Shown here one piece after another: positions 10,643 to 11,815 of a stretch of DNA of 11,815 nt. The position numbers and the translations under genes are program-made. Numbering within the stretch: position 1 is the first letter of the stretch; each line of letters opens with the position of its first letter. Under the pieces are notes generated by a model. It was not told where the DNA came from. It saw nothing but the letters and a program-made list of their open reading frames with translations, and searched no databases. Source of the DNA: Conidiobolus incongruus B7586. Its lineage: Eukaryota > Entomophthoromycota > Entomophthoromycetes > Entomophthorales > Conidiobolaceae. The stretch spans positions 1 to 11,815 of the forward strand of contig JNEM01014269.1 of NCBI GenBank assembly GCA_000697335.1, written 5' to 3'.

Positions 10643-10994
10643 TGAGGAAAATGCATTAAGTGCCAACCAACATAAGTTTGATGCTCACTCCGCCTAGCAC
10701 ACTCAAGAATTAAACCCAGTGTGGTTGGCCAGCCACTCTATTAAATCATTGCATGTACTTTTGTAACCATTTGACTATATTTACTAGCACGTGACTTTAC
10801 AATGATATTACTATGATGCTCATATAGCTTACGTAATTATATAAGCCTCTATAGCCTTCGTCTATAATAGACTGATATAAACTTAAATAAAGGAGACATC
10901 ATTATTACTCATTTATATCAATAAGTTTGTCATTCACATATCCCACACTACCTTCGATCACACTCAAGCTCTAGAGAGCGTCACACCTCATCCA
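10643..10994 (+). mobile_element. Candidate solo LTR (retrotransposon remnant), family not assigned
   Basis: A block clearly richer in GC than its flanks has parts in the order of a retrotransposon LTR read on the plus strand. These are a 5' part with inverted arms (U3-like), a TATATAAG box at 10838..10845, an AATAAA signal at 10886..10891, and a pyrimidine-rich tail ending in several possible CA dinucleotides (10983 to 10994). No open frame or pol-type coding sequence lies beside it, so it would be a solo LTR fossil. The ends are uncertain: the 5' TG could be at 10643 or 10661, and no convincing target-site duplication frames the whole block. It could instead be the promoter of an unseen gene, although no gene follows. 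Gypsy versus Copia cannot be decided, and its age cannot be estimated from a single copy. Confidence 0.4.
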
Positions 10995-11815
10995 TAATTA
11001 AACAACTAACATATAAAATTTATAAACTAAGCCATTGAATTTATTATTATATCAATCTTAATATTCACATAATTCATTCAATATTAAATCTAAAATTCAT
11101 AATTCAAAATTTTTAAATATATATCTTATCCAAAATTATATAAACTTAATAATATCAATATTAAGAATTTTAAAAATATATTGATTATTGATTCTATTTA
11201 ACAATAAAATTTAATAATTTAAATTTAATTAAATTACTCTTTATTTTATATTATTAAAATTATAATATACTAAATAATATTCAAATATATATTGATTTCT
11301 TAATATATCAAATTATATTTTACTTTGAATTTTATTAAGTTTATATTATTAAAATAGAATATATATATTTAAATTATGTTATTGGAATTTTATTCTCTAC
11401 CAATATATAAAACAAATAGTTTAGATAGGTAAACTATTGTTAATAAAGCATAATATTAGATCAATAGTTATATTAAGTAAACAAAAGGATATTATTACCA
11501 AATAAATTATCTATTGACCTCCTTTAGTTAGATTTATAATACTAGTTCTTTTATAATCTAATTATTGGCTAAAAATAGTATTTAGATATAAGATTAGTTT
11601 GTTAAAGAATAATATTACTAAAATAAAATATTATATCTTTTAGGATAATATCCTTATAAGGAATAAAAATAAAAGGCACAAATACTCAAGTAGGTTATCA
11701 TTTAGGTATTTATAATATGGATTATATCATTATAATTTAATAAATATATTATTTTATTTTATTTATATATCTTATAAATCAATATTTTATAGTTTGTAAT
11801 ATATATATTAATAAA
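10995..11815. other. AT-rich flank, no gene seen
   Basis: Low-complexity AT sequence follows the LTR-like block to the end of the window. Frequent stops occur in all frames. The only structured element I noticed is the palindrome listed separately near 11650. Confidence 0.65.
11642..11662. repeat. Overlapping inverted repeats with a CArG-type palindrome
   Basis: AGGAT and ATCCT form one short stem (11642..11654), and TCCTTATAAGGA is a perfect 12-bp palindrome (11651..11662) that shares the TCCT. The two structures exclude each other. The core CCTTATAAGG at 11652..11661 fits the MADS-box consensus CC(A/T)6GG. No gene lies nearby within the window, so function is unknown. Confidence 0.4.

Noticed and set aside
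10680-10760. tRNA gene or tRNA-derived SINE on the minus strand, from a GGTTTAATTC B-box-like word
   Set aside because: The word differs from the B box consensus, no A box lies at the right distance, and no cloverleaf can be drawn.
10637-10907. TTATTA at 10637..10642 and 10902..10907 as a target-site duplication of a 259-bp element
   Set aside because: The right copy lies inside the GC-richer block, which continues for about 90 bp, and AT-only hexamers recur easily here. It does not frame the LTR-like unit convincingly.
10596-10913. AATGAGTAAT at 10596..10605 and ATTACTCATT at 10904..10913 as terminal inverted repeats of a DNA transposon
   Set aside because: The 10-bp match does not coincide with the compositional edges of the block, lacks flanking duplications and encloses no transposase.

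Overview
The window holds one convincing gene in a sea of very AT-rich DNA. On the minus strand, two exons (9107..9297 and 4533..8964) joined across a 142-bp intron encode a predicted 1540-residue bifunctional glycogen debranching enzyme (GDB1/AGL type). All catalytic motifs I can recognise from memory are present, and the length is close to that of yeast and animal homologues (about 1530 residues). It looks intact and functional.

The source is a eukaryote, because the enzyme is the fused transferase/glucosidase form and the gene has a GT-AG intron with a TTAAC branch-point-like site. A fungus is most likely: the gene is compact, has a single short 5'-proximal intron, and has TATA and CCAAT boxes close by. 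I cannot place it more finely. Base composition is strikingly uneven. Two flank lines I counted by hand are about 10 to 12 percent GC, while one coding line is about 53 percent. Codon use is mixed, which argues against dictyostelids or anaerobic gut fungi, whose genes are themselves strongly AT-biased.

Layout: 1..3450 is an AT-rich desert with (TA)n runs and no supportable gene. 3462..3575 is a small GC-richer islet of unknown nature. 3576..4532 is AT-rich and carries the 3' end region of GDB1. 4533..9297 is GDB1. 9298..9525 is its leader and promoter, with a TATA box, a perfect TGACGTCA element and two CCAAT boxes. 9526..10642 is AT-rich and empty. 10643..10994 is a GC-richer block with TATA box, AATAAA and pyrimidine-rich tail in the order expected of a solo LTR. 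10995..11815 is AT-rich again, with one 12-bp palindrome.

I found no new multi-gene system. The points most worth following are the promoter architecture of the glycogen gene, its lysine-rich C-terminal tail, the LTR-like block and the unexplained islet.
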